NCBI GenBank assembly: GCA_003566635.1
Contig: PXCK01000134.1
Coordinates: forward strand, 1 to 47,495
Length of the DNA: 47,495 nucleotides
Direction of reading: 5' to 3'
From: Balneolia bacterium
GTDB taxonomy: Bacteria; Bacteroidota; Rhodothermia; Balneolales; Cyclonatronaceae
The notes under the pieces are model-generated. The model ran no database searches, was not told the origin of the DNA, and saw only the letters and a list, made by a program, of their open reading frames with translations. The translations under genes were made by a program, and so were the position numbers. Position 1 is the first letter of the stretch. Each line of letters starts with the position of its first letter. Below are positions 1-7,419 of this stretch, in pieces.

Positions 1-2
1 TT

Positions 3-77
3 AGAGAGTGGACCGATAACGCAAGCGGCTCATCATTTACCTGGAGCGACTTTAAAGCTGTTTTTTCCAGAGATTGA
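3..77 (+). CDS. possible 3' end of an upstream gene (partial, unidentified)
   Basis: The window opens inside an open plus-strand frame that ends at TGA 75-77. The 24 visible residues (ending SDFKAVFSRD) have a natural protein composition with two tryptophans. A second open frame ends at 85-87 (ending KLFFPEIEFD), so the true frame is uncertain. No family is recognisable from so short a tail. The 3' position before a 200-bp AT-rich gap fits the end of a gene. Confidence 0.25.
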   Translation, partial: REWTDNASGSSFTWSDFKAVFSRD

Positions 78-251
78 GTTTGATTGAAAGGTATTTCAAA
101 TTTGTAGTTCAAGCTACATCTATAAGTGGATAGACCTAGTTGCTAATAGTATTTCGATAATAGTTTATTAGCTATTTATTCAAGGCTGTGTCCAAAGCAG
201 TAATGAAATACACATGACTTAGCAAGAACTATATATTGGCAACTAGTTGAT

Positions 252-282
252 TTTGATGCCAATTTATAGTTTGATATATTTG
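252..282 (+). promoter_or_regulatory. Bacteroidota-type promoter for the abiE pair
   Basis: TTTG at 252-255 is followed after exactly 19 bases by TATATTTG at 275-282. This is an exact match to the Bacteroidota consensus TTTG-N19-TAnnTTTG. Transcription would start near 288-290 and give a leader of only about ten bases before the ATG at 300. The 88-251 stretch upstream shows nothing else recognisable. Confidence 0.6.
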
Positions 283-299
283 CATTAAAACTCGCTGAT

Positions 300-1040
300 A
301 TGGCTAATCAAAAACTTCATATCGAAGACTTAAGGGTTTATTTCGGGAATCAAAAGAAATTCTCTAAATCCGAATTAGTGTCATTTTATAGATTGAAAGA
401 ACCGGCCATTAATACGACAACTGTGAACTGGAGAATTTACAATCTGGTTCAGAAAGGTATTATAAACAGAATTGGTAGAGGCAAATTCACACTTAGTGAA
501 GTAAAGACGTATTTTCCTGAAATAACAGCCCACCAGATTTCTCTATTTAAAAAGATTAAAGCTAAGTTTCCTTTTATAAATTTCTGTATTTGGAGTACAG
601 TAATATTAAATGAGTTTATGCTCCATCAGCCTGGTAAATTCTACCAACTAATAGAAGTGGAAAAGGTTGGAATTGAAAGTGTATTTTTTTTCCTTAAAGA
701 CAACGACATTCCAGTTTATATTAATCCTAATTCTGAACTAATTAGAATGTACTTAGTTGATGAAAAAGAGTCTTTAATTGTGAAACCACTTATTACTGAA
801 TCACCAACACAAGAAATTAATGGAATCAATACGGTAACAATTGAAAAATTACTAGTTGATATTTTTTGTAACCCTACACTTTTTAGTGCTCAGCAAGGTT
901 CTGAGATGAATCAGATTTTTAAAAATGCTTATGAAAAGTATGCAATAAATGAAAATAAGATGCTTAGATATGCAAGTAGAAGAAGAAAGAAAGCAGAATT
1001 GGATAACTTTTTAAGTATAGTTTCCATATATCGGCAGTAA
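300..1040 (+). CDS. AbiEi-type antitoxin (type IV toxin-antitoxin), winged-helix
   Basis: The 246-residue protein begins with a probable winged helix-turn-helix (about residues 5-65, including NTTTVNWRIYNLVQKGIINR and the wing GRGKFTL). The rest resembles the C-terminal region of Bacteroidota AbiEi-like antitoxins. It lies 17 bp upstream of an AbiEii-like nucleotidyltransferase, the usual antitoxin-toxin order. In this family the antitoxin represses its own operon and neutralises the toxin without stable binding. An exact Bacteroidota promoter sits just upstream. The gene is visibly AT-rich compared with the housekeeping genes further along, consistent with acquisition by transfer. The family call rests on domain pattern and neighbour, not on a database search. 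Confidence 0.75.
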   Translation: MANQKLHIEDLRVYFGNQKKFSKSELVSFYRLKEPAINTTTVNWRIYNLVQKGIINRIGRGKFTLSEVKTYFPEITAHQISLFKKIKAKFPFINFCIWSTVILNEFMLHQPGKFYQLIEVEKVGIESVFFFLKDNDIPVYINPNSELIRMYLVDEKESLIVKPLITESPTQEINGINTVTIEKLLVDIFCNPTLFSAQQGSEMNQIFKNAYEKYAINENKMLRYASRRRKKAELDNFLSIVSIYRQ

Positions 1041-1057
1041 AGCTAAATATTTTATAT

Positions 1058-2103
1058 ATGATTAGTAAAAGCTCTCTGGATATTAATTGGATAACAAAAG
1101 TATCGAAAGCCAACAGAAAGGCTGATAAAATGTTAATAGAAAAAGTAATCAGAGCTTTGCTTTTAGTTGAAGGATTGGTGAAACAAAATTTAGATTTTGT
1201 ATTTAAAGGGGGAACAGCCTTAATGCTTATTCTGAATTCATCTAAAAGGCTTTCCATTGATATTGATATAATCATTGAAAAAAGATCAATGGTTTACTAA
1301 AACCCCAAGGCTTTACGCGATTTGAAATTCAGGAAAGAAAATCTACAACCAATATTAAAAAAGCTCACTATAAATTCTTTTACAATCCCTGCCATCAAAC
1401 ACAGGCGAAAGAGGAAAGTATTTTATTAGATATACTTTTTGAAAAAGTAGAATACCGTAAGATTGAAGAAATCCCAATAGATTCCACATTTATTATCTCT
1501 AATGGTAATCCTATAAATGTAAAGGTTCCATCAATAGAAGACTTGCTTGGAGATAAATTAACAGCATTTGCGCCTAATACTACAGGTATTCCATACTTCA
1601 AAGGAAAAACGAGTATGAGTATGGAAATAGTTAAGCAATTATATGATATAGGTAATTTAATAGATATTGCAGAAAATGGCGATTTAGTAAAAACCACCTT
1701 TTTATCATTTGCAAAAATTGAACTTAACTACCGAGAAAGCGCAGATAATATTGATAATGTTCTTGATGATATTTATAAGACTGCATTATGCATTGTTAGT
1801 CGAGGAGTTGAAGGAAAAGGTAACTTTTCCGAATTAAAAACTGGAATTCAAAGGGTGTCTAGATTTATTTTTTCAGAAAGTTTTCATATAGACAAGGCTA
1901 TTATTGCAGCATCTAAAGTAGCCTATCTGGTAACTCTTATAAAATCAGATGATATGACTATTGAGAAATACAGTGATCCCACAATAATGAACGATTGGTC
2001 AATTGGTAATCCACTTTGGTCTAAACTCAACAAGCTAAAAAAATCTAACCCTGAAGCTTTTTTTTACTGGTATAAGATTTATAAGATAAAAGCCAATATT
2101 TAA
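1058..2103 (+). pseudogene. AbiEii-type nucleotidyltransferase toxin, frameshifted
   Basis: The first frame (1058-1300) carries the nucleotidyltransferase signature FKGGTAL plus SIDIDIII and stops at TAA 1298-1300. A second frame, open from about 1279 to 2103, continues the same protein (GFTRFEIQERK, then SIEDLLGDKLTAFAPNTTG, then a helical C-terminal half). Upstream and downstream frames differ by one base. The junction lies at a run of six A (1278-1283). One extra A there would join both parts without a stop (EKKINGLLKPQGFTRF), giving about 348 residues. The toxin is therefore interrupted by a one-base loss, a phase-variable homopolymer or a sequencing error. The antitoxin immediately upstream is intact. 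Confidence 0.8.
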
Positions 2104-2165
2104 AATTGAACATAGAAGCTTAGTACTTTCACATAAAAAATAGCGGTTAAAAAATAATGTTCATT

Positions 2166-2184
2166 TATCCCAAATTATTCACAC
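2166..2184 (+). repeat. dispersed intergenic motif, copy A
   Basis: The sequence TATCCCAAATTATTCACAC matches the window's recurring motif with consensus TA(G/T)CCCGAATTATTCAC. It lies between the broken toxin gene and the sigma-factor operon, nine bases before a 17-bp imperfect hairpin. It also contains TTATTCACA, which fits the loose DnaA-box pattern TTATNCACA. Confidence 0.6.
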
Positions 2185-2192
2185 AGGGTAAG

Positions 2193-2232
2193 GTATAAGC
2201 AGGGACAGGCAGCGACCTGTCTCCACTTATAC
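2193..2232. repeat. imperfect hairpin between convergent genes
   Basis: GTATAAGCAGGGACAGG pairs with CCTGTCTCCACTTATAC (14 Watson-Crick pairs of 17 plus one G-T wobble) around the six-base loop CAGCGA. It sits between the convergent ends of the toxin gene and the secreted-protein gene. No T-run follows on either strand, so it is not a standard intrinsic terminator. Its place beside motif copy A mirrors the motif-plus-palindrome arrangement at 20636-20778. Confidence 0.55.
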
Positions 2233-2285
2233 ACGATATTACAAGTGATACTATTCAAAAGCTACATAGCCAGAGGTTCCGGAAA

Positions 2286-3506
2286 TTACCTTTTAACCAC
2301 TTCAATCCTATCCATTGCTTGTTCCATACTAATCCTTCCGCTTTGATAGCTTTCTATCAAGGATTTTTTTAGGGAAAGTTGAGTATTTCCCGGAAGCTCA
2401 CCCCCAATTTGTCGCAATCTAACCTGAAGGATTATGGAATCATCGGTATCGATATCTCTTATCAAATTACCGTATTCAAGCAGTAATTCTTTAAACAGGT
2501 TTAAGCTATTTTCAAATGTTTCTTCCGATGCGGCTGTGTTCATATCAAACTGCCTATAGGTTATGGCAAGTCGTTCGCTTAGTTCAACTACAGAACCTTT
2601 AAGAACCGTAGAAACATCTGATACGATAACACTATCTCTGGCCTGATCCCCACGTTTAACTTCAAGAGTAATTTCAGAATCATCATTTGATTCCGAATTT
2701 ATCGCAATACTTACAATATCAGCCGGTTCAATATTTAAGCTACTGAGTGACCCACCCAACATTCTGCTTCTTAAACCTAATGATACATCAACCCATACGC
2801 CCAAACCTGGAATGTGCATGGCAGAAATATTTGAAATAGATCCAACAGTTTCCTTATTCTCGGTAAACTCGTTTTTTAAAATATTTTCGAGTACACGCAG
2901 GTCTCTTGGGGAATCACCAAAGCTATATTCTTGAATAATCATCCTGCTAAGAAAATCATCCTTACTAAGTCTTTGTGAATTACGCTGCTCAATCAGTGGT
3001 TGTTGAGCAGAGTAGAAAATTCGTGATGTGGGTAAGGTTTCCTCTGAGCGTTCATTACTACTGATTGCAAATAGAGATATTCTACTTATATCCCATTCCA
3101 TTAAAACAGCTACATGCTCATTTGCCGGTAAATTTCCAAGACGTATCATGTAATCCGTAAAAAAAGACTTAATCTCTTCCTGAAACTTTTCACTTTGAGT
3201 TGTTAAATCAATATCAAATTTCATGTTGCCATTTTCTGTACCTGCAAACCTCAGGAGTTGAAGCCTTGGTTTTACATGCATCAGAATGCCGTAGCCCGGA
3301 ATGTAGGTTGAAGAAAATTCAACATTTCCATGTTCCTGTAAAAGTCCCTTAAGTATTTGTTCCATGACCCGAAGGTCCCGTTCTAGATCGGCTTCTTTGG
3401 GTAGTTCGTTAGCCATTACCGGCACAAACCCAATTAGTAGAAACAATAAAATCAAGCGATGTAAAAAGTTAAAAATGTTATCCATAATGTGTTCTCGTTT
3501 AGTCAT
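2286..3506 (-). CDS. secreted protein of unknown function with a duplicated domain
   Basis: This is the last gene of an ECF sigma/anti-sigma operon, and its start overlaps the anti-sigma gene by 8 bp. Residues about 9-32 form a signal peptide ending in VPVMA. An internal start at Met8 would also keep the signal. The mature part contains two related units: RDLRVMEQILKGLLQEHG with IPGYGILMHV (residues 44-78) recurs as RDLRVLENILKNEFTENK with IPGLGVWVDV (201-240). The second half of each unit also matches loosely (RLGNLPANEHVAVLMEW near 122-138, EYGNLIRDIDTDDSIILQV near 344-362). I do not recognise the family. Its position suggests it works in or under the control of the envelope stress circuit encoded upstream. 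Confidence 0.7.
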   Translation of the reverse strand: MTKREHIMDNIFNFLHRLILLFLLIGFVPVMANELPKEADLERDLRVMEQILKGLLQEHGNVEFSSTYIPGYGILMHVKPRLQLLRFAGTENGNMKFDIDLTTQSEKFQEEIKSFFTDYMIRLGNLPANEHVAVLMEWDISRISLFAISSNERSEETLPTSRIFYSAQQPLIEQRNSQRLSKDDFLSRMIIQEYSFGDSPRDLRVLENILKNEFTENKETVGSISNISAMHIPGLGVWVDVSLGLRSRMLGGSLSSLNIEPADIVSIAINSESNDDSEITLEVKRGDQARDSVIVSDVSTVLKGSVVELSERLAITYRQFDMNTAASEETFENSLNLFKELLLEYGNLIRDIDTDDSIILQVRLRQIGGELPGNTQLSLKKSLIESYQSGRISMEQAMDRIEVVKR

Positions 3507-4149
3507 TTACAAATTGAAAGAGTTCATTGAGCACAAACTCGGCCTGTCTGAATTTTCGGTCGGTTTGGTCTCGCTGCTCTTGTATTTCCATCTCGATTAG
3601 TTGAAGATCGATTAAGCGTCTGTTCTCTATGAGTGTGGCATATTCTTCAAACAATTGTTGAAGTTGACGTGCCTGATTTTCTCGCTCAGTTTGAATGGCC
3701 CGGGCTATTAAATCTCCCTGTAATTCGGAATATTCCATTAGCAAATCTGTGGTTACAAAATTGCTAGTCTCAGGAATTTCGGGTATTTCAACAACGGCAG
3801 TTTCACCGAAAGAAACCATAAAGCCTTCGCTATCCCATTTTAGTTGCAGCCCAGCCATAACAGCAGTAGCAAGCAAAATAACCCACACCAGAATAATGGA
3901 GGCCGCTATTTGAAGCGGCATTGACTGATACCAAAGTTTTGTAACGGTAGCTTCATTTGCCGGCTCATTTGTGGTCTGCTCTTGGGGTTCGTTTAAAATG
4001 GAACGCACGTTTGAAAGGCTATCGGCTTCGGCTTTTAAATCCGGATTGGAATTCAGAAGTTTCTCGAATTCACGTTTCTCAGATTCTTCCATTTCGCCAT
4101 AGAGGTAGTCGATAAGTTTTAGTTGAAATTGTTCATCAGAAGGTTTCAT
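3499..4149 (-). CDS. membrane anti-sigma factor with periplasmic coiled coil
   Basis: The 216-residue protein has an N-terminal cytoplasmic part resembling anti-sigma zinc-finger-like domains (LIDYLYGEMEESEKREFEKL, residues 12-31) but without the HxxxCxxC metal site. One membrane helix follows at about 79-101. The periplasmic part is short, with a long charged coiled coil at about 133-205. It overlaps the sigma gene by 4 bp and the secreted-protein gene by 8 bp, so the three are probably translationally coupled. By position and topology it should hold the ECF sigma factor at the membrane until a periplasmic signal arrives. The coiled coil could be a sensor or an oligomerisation region, which is inference. 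Confidence 0.75.
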   Translation of the reverse strand: MKPSDEQFQLKLIDYLYGEMEESEKREFEKLLNSNPDLKAEADSLSNVRSILNEPQEQTTNEPANEATVTKLWYQSMPLQIAASIILVWVILLATAVMAGLQLKWDSEGFMVSFGETAVVEIPEIPETSNFVTTDLLMEYSELQGDLIARAIQTERENQARQLQQLFEEYATLIENRRLIDLQLIEMEIQEQRDQTDRKFRQAEFVLNELFQFVND

Positions 4150-4724
4150 AACAGTTCCTCTCTGTTGATGTTCATTTTTTTGAAATTCTTTTGCATTGCT
4201 TTTAAAGCGTAATAAAGTCTGGATTTTGCGGTATTCTCAGATATATCCATCACAACGGCAATTTCCCGAAATTTTAACCCCTGGTACTCTTTCATCAGAA
4301 GTACGGCTCGTTGGTCTTCGGGTAAAAATTGCAATGCCCGGTTGATAAGATTTTGCCTTTCAAAGGCAACCTGAGTAGAGGATGCCGGGTGCGATGTATA
4401 AGTTGCCTGATTTTCAGTAACCTCGGTCTCTCGTGTAAAGATTTCGGCTGATCGGGATTTTCTCCTTAGCTCATCCCGACACAGATTCAGCGTTATTTTA
4501 TAGACCCAGGAAGAAAACCGCTCGGGATTCTCTAATCCATTCAGGTTTTTATGAACTTTTATAAACGTTTGCTGAACGATATCGTGGGCATCATCGGGGT
4601 TTTGCATATAACGAAAAGCAAACCGATATAGGCGTTCCCGCCAATTTCGGACTAAATGTGAAAAAGCGTGTTCATCACCCTGAACAGACTTTTCAATTAG
4701 TAAAATTTCATTTGCTTCCGGCAT
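4146..4724 (-). CDS. ECF-type RNA polymerase sigma factor (sigma-70 family)
   Basis: The 192-residue protein has the two-domain ECF plan. Region 2 spans about residues 20-92, with DDAHDIVQQTFIKVHKNL and the recognition helix around FSSWVYKITLNLCRDELRR. Region 4 spans about 125-178, with LPEDQRAVLLMKEYQGLKF and the helix-turn-helix EIAVVMDISENTAKSRLYYA. It heads the operon with an anti-sigma factor and a secreted protein. The 131-bp gap before the divergent asparaginase gene must carry its promoter. I see no exact TAnnTTTG match there, consistent with ECF autoregulation but not proof of it. Confidence 0.9.
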   Translation of the reverse strand: MPEANEILLIEKSVQGDEHAFSHLVRNWRERLYRFAFRYMQNPDDAHDIVQQTFIKVHKNLNGLENPERFSSWVYKITLNLCRDELRRKSRSAEIFTRETEVTENQATYTSHPASSTQVAFERQNLINRALQFLPEDQRAVLLMKEYQGLKFREIAVVMDISENTAKSRLYYALKAMQKNFKKMNINREELL

Positions 4725-4855
4725 CCGCTAATTTTTTCTTTTAAGACGCTCTTAAACCTAATAAAGTTTTATGCATCAAAAAAACTTTCAAAATTTCATG
4801 AATTCCCTATCTTAAGTTGATCAATCATCAAATATGTCATTAAAATTACTACTTC

Positions 4856-5902
4856 ATGCGTACAACCGGATTTCTTTTCGCAATTTCATTTTTTGTACTG
4901 ATATTTTTAACCGCCTGTGAGCAAGGTGAAAATCAAATGAATTCATCCCAAACTGAAACTAGCCAACAAGAATTTGCCATCGCTTTGCATGGTGGAGCCG
5001 GTGCTATTTCAAGAGACACCGACCCTGAAATTCGCGATGCTTATCTGGCTTCATTATCAGAAGCGCTTGAAATAGGAACCCGAATTTTAGATGAGGGAGG
5101 AGATGCCCTCGATGCCGTAGAACAGGTTATTCGCTTTTTAGAAGACGATCCACTTTTTAATGCCGGCCGTGGTGCTGTAATGACAAACTCCGAAACATTT
5201 GAGTTAGATGCATCGATAATGGATGGGCGCGACTTAAATGCCGGTGCGGTTGCAGGTGTTCGTACAGTCAGGAATCCGATTTCACTGGCGCGCATTGTAA
5301 TGGAAGATTCACCCCACGTAATGTTTGCCGGACCCGGCGCTGAAAGTTTTGCCGAACAAGTTGGCGTTGAGTTGGTTGATCAAGATTGGTTTTTTACCGA
5401 AAGACGATTTGAACAATTACAACGTGCGCTTGAAAGAGACGAAGTGATGCTCGATAATAGCCAACTTGAGCAAAAAGAGGATATCGATGAACGCAAAATG
5501 GGAACCGTTGGCGTTGCTGCACTTGATAGAAACGGGAACCTGGCTGCCGGAACTTCAACCGGCGGAATGACTAACAAGCGATACGGTCGTGTAGGCGATG
5601 CGCCAATTATTGGTGCAGGAACCTATGCCGATAATAACACCTGTGCAGTTTCTGCTACCGGACACGGAGAAAAATTCATTCGTAATAGTGTAGCATATCA
5701 AATTTGTGCCATAATGGAATATGCAGGTACTACATTGAATGAAGCTGCCAATGTTGTAATCCATGAAAAGTTAGAACCGGGTGATGGCGGTATTATTGCC
5801 GTGAGTAAAACCGGTGAGATCGCTATGGTGTTTAACAGCCCGGGAATGTTCAGGGCTGCGGCAAATTCCGACGGATATCGCGAAGTTGCCATTTGGGAAT
5901 GA
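4856..5902 (+). CDS. isoaspartyl peptidase / L-asparaginase (Ntn-hydrolase), lipoprotein
   Basis: The family hydrolyses beta-aspartyl dipeptides and asparagine after autocleavage into alpha and beta chains. Visible hallmarks are LHGGAGA (44-50), FNAGRGAV (101-108), the beta-chain start KMGTVGVAALD with the catalytic Thr217, and GTSTGGMTNKRYGRVGD (232-248). The N-terminus is a lipoprotein signal with lipobox LTAC and lipidated Cys21, so the enzyme is expected on the periplasmic side. Many homologues in Proteobacteria are cytoplasmic or lack lipid anchors. An amino-acid symporter starts 55 bp downstream on the same strand, suggesting that released amino acids are then imported. Confidence 0.92.
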   Translation: MRTTGFLFAISFFVLIFLTACEQGENQMNSSQTETSQQEFAIALHGGAGAISRDTDPEIRDAYLASLSEALEIGTRILDEGGDALDAVEQVIRFLEDDPLFNAGRGAVMTNSETFELDASIMDGRDLNAGAVAGVRTVRNPISLARIVMEDSPHVMFAGPGAESFAEQVGVELVDQDWFFTERRFEQLQRALERDEVMLDNSQLEQKEDIDERKMGTVGVAALDRNGNLAAGTSTGGMTNKRYGRVGDAPIIGAGTYADNNTCAVSATGHGEKFIRNSVAYQICAIMEYAGTTLNEAANVVIHEKLEPGDGGIIAVSKTGEIAMVFNSPGMFRAAANSDGYREVAIWE

Positions 5903-5957
5903 TATTTCCATCCGTTAGATTCTGAATAATTTACTACCAACCTAAATTTTTTGGCTC

Positions 5958-7355
5958 TTGCTTGATTATATAGAACATTTGTCTGAGGTATTTGTTGGCT
6001 ACGCTTGGGGAATGCCACTCGTAGCCCTGCTTGTTGGAGGCGGCCTCTTTTTTGTAATTTATTCACGATTTTCGCCCTATAAATACATCGGGCACAGTGT
6101 TGCCGTATTAACCGGGAAATATGATGATCCGGATGCCGAGGGCGATATCAACCATTTTCAGGCATTGAGTGCAGCACTAGCCGCTACTGTTGGAATGGGT
6201 AATATAGCCGGAGTTGCCGTTGCCATTACAATGGGAGGTCCGGGTGCCATTTTCTGGATGTGGATTAGCGCCTTGGTGGGTATGGCTACCAAATTTTTTA
6301 CTTGTACACTATCCATTATGTACAGAGGTAAAGATACCTCCGGAAAAGTTCAGGGTGGGCCCATGTATGTAATTCAGGAAGGGTTGGGACCAAAATGGAA
6401 ACCATTGGCTTTTATGTTCAGCTTTTTTGCATTGATAGGATGTACACCCATGTTTCAGGCAAACCAATTAACCCAAACGGTTCGGGAATTAGTCTTGCAA
6501 CCGATGGCTCTGGTATCTCCTGAAGCTCATTTTTTTTCTGACTTTATAATAGGGGTGATTATTCTCGGAATTGTATCTCTGGTTATTTTTGGGGGAATCA
6601 AACGTATTGGGAATGTAGCCGCCATGCTTGTTCCCTTTATGGTGGTGCTTTACGTGGTGACCGTTGTATATATTCTATTGGTGAACTTTGCCGATGTACC
6701 CCATTATTTAGGGTTGATTATTTCTGATGCCTTTCGGGGTGATTATGTGAATTCCGATTCGGTAATTGGCGGTGCTTTAGGAGCGGTTATTATAATTGGT
6801 GTTCGTCGGGCGGCTTTTTCAAATGAAGCCGGTATCGGTACCGAGTCGATGGCACACGGTGCAGCCAAAACAAAAGAGCCTGTTCGTGAAGGTTTGGTAG
6901 CCATGCTTGAACCTGCAATTGATACACTTTTGGTTTGTACCATGACCGCCTTGGCCATTTTGGTAACCGGTGTTTGGATTGATACCTCTGCTGATGGAGT
7001 AACCCTTACAGCAACTGCATTTTCAAGTGCACTACCAACAATTGGTGTTCCTATTTTAATTATTTGTGTGTTGGTTTTTGGACTGACAACCATGTTCACT
7101 TATTCCTACTACGGAACCAAATGTCTCAGCTATTTAATCGGTGCTGAAAGAAAACACTACTACAACTATTTTTATGTGTTGAGCATCGTTTTCGGTTCGG
7201 TGGCTTCTATTGGAGCTATCATTAACATCATTGACGGGATGTTTGCGATGATGGCCATCCCAACCATGCTATCAACATTAATTCTTGCACCAAAAGTGGT
7301 TGCTGCAGCTAAGGATTACTTCGCGAGATATAATTCAGGTGAGTTTGATAAGTAG
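5958..7355 (+). CDS. sodium:alanine/glycine symporter (AGCS family)
   Basis: This 465-residue integral membrane protein has about ten hydrophobic helices. It carries the AGCS hallmarks ALAATVGMGNIAGVAVAI (about 74-91), GGPMYVIQEG, and RRAAFSNEAGIGTESMAHGAA (about 280-300). Members import small neutral amino acids with sodium. The start is TTG. The next methionine is at residue 19, inside the first hydrophobic segment, so the TTG is preferred. The gene follows the asparaginase lipoprotein gene by 55 bp, probably in one transcript. Exact substrate cannot be read from the sequence. Confidence 0.9.
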   Translation: MLDYIEHLSEVFVGYAWGMPLVALLVGGGLFFVIYSRFSPYKYIGHSVAVLTGKYDDPDAEGDINHFQALSAALAATVGMGNIAGVAVAITMGGPGAIFWMWISALVGMATKFFTCTLSIMYRGKDTSGKVQGGPMYVIQEGLGPKWKPLAFMFSFFALIGCTPMFQANQLTQTVRELVLQPMALVSPEAHFFSDFIIGVIILGIVSLVIFGGIKRIGNVAAMLVPFMVVLYVVTVVYILLVNFADVPHYLGLIISDAFRGDYVNSDSVIGGALGAVIIIGVRRAAFSNEAGIGTESMAHGAAKTKEPVREGLVAMLEPAIDTLLVCTMTALAILVTGVWIDTSADGVTLTATAFSSALPTIGVPILIICVLVFGLTTMFTYSYYGTKCLSYLIGAERKHYYNYFYVLSIVFGSVASIGAIINIIDGMFAMMAIPTMLSTLILAPKVVAAAKDYFARYNSGEFDK

Positions 7356-7358
7356 GAG

Positions 7359-7398
7359 TGTGATAAAGGTTTTTATTAGCAGGTTTTAGTTTATCACA
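7359..7398. terminator. candidate bidirectional hairpin between convergent genes
   Basis: TGTGATAAA (7359-7367) pairs perfectly with TTTATCACA (7390-7398) around a 22-base T-rich loop. It lies between the convergent ends of the symporter and radA. The stem is only nine AT-rich pairs and there is no clean U-tract, so termination is only a possibility. Confidence 0.35.
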
Positions 7399-7419
7399 GA
7401 ATGTTTTTTGGAACCGGTA

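Noticed and set aside
1278-1290. Programmed -1 frameshift in the AbiEii gene
   Set aside because: The A6-G run resembles A AAA AAG, but the codon register does not place it as X XXY YYZ in the zero frame, and I see no stimulatory hairpin. A simple one-base indel explains it better.
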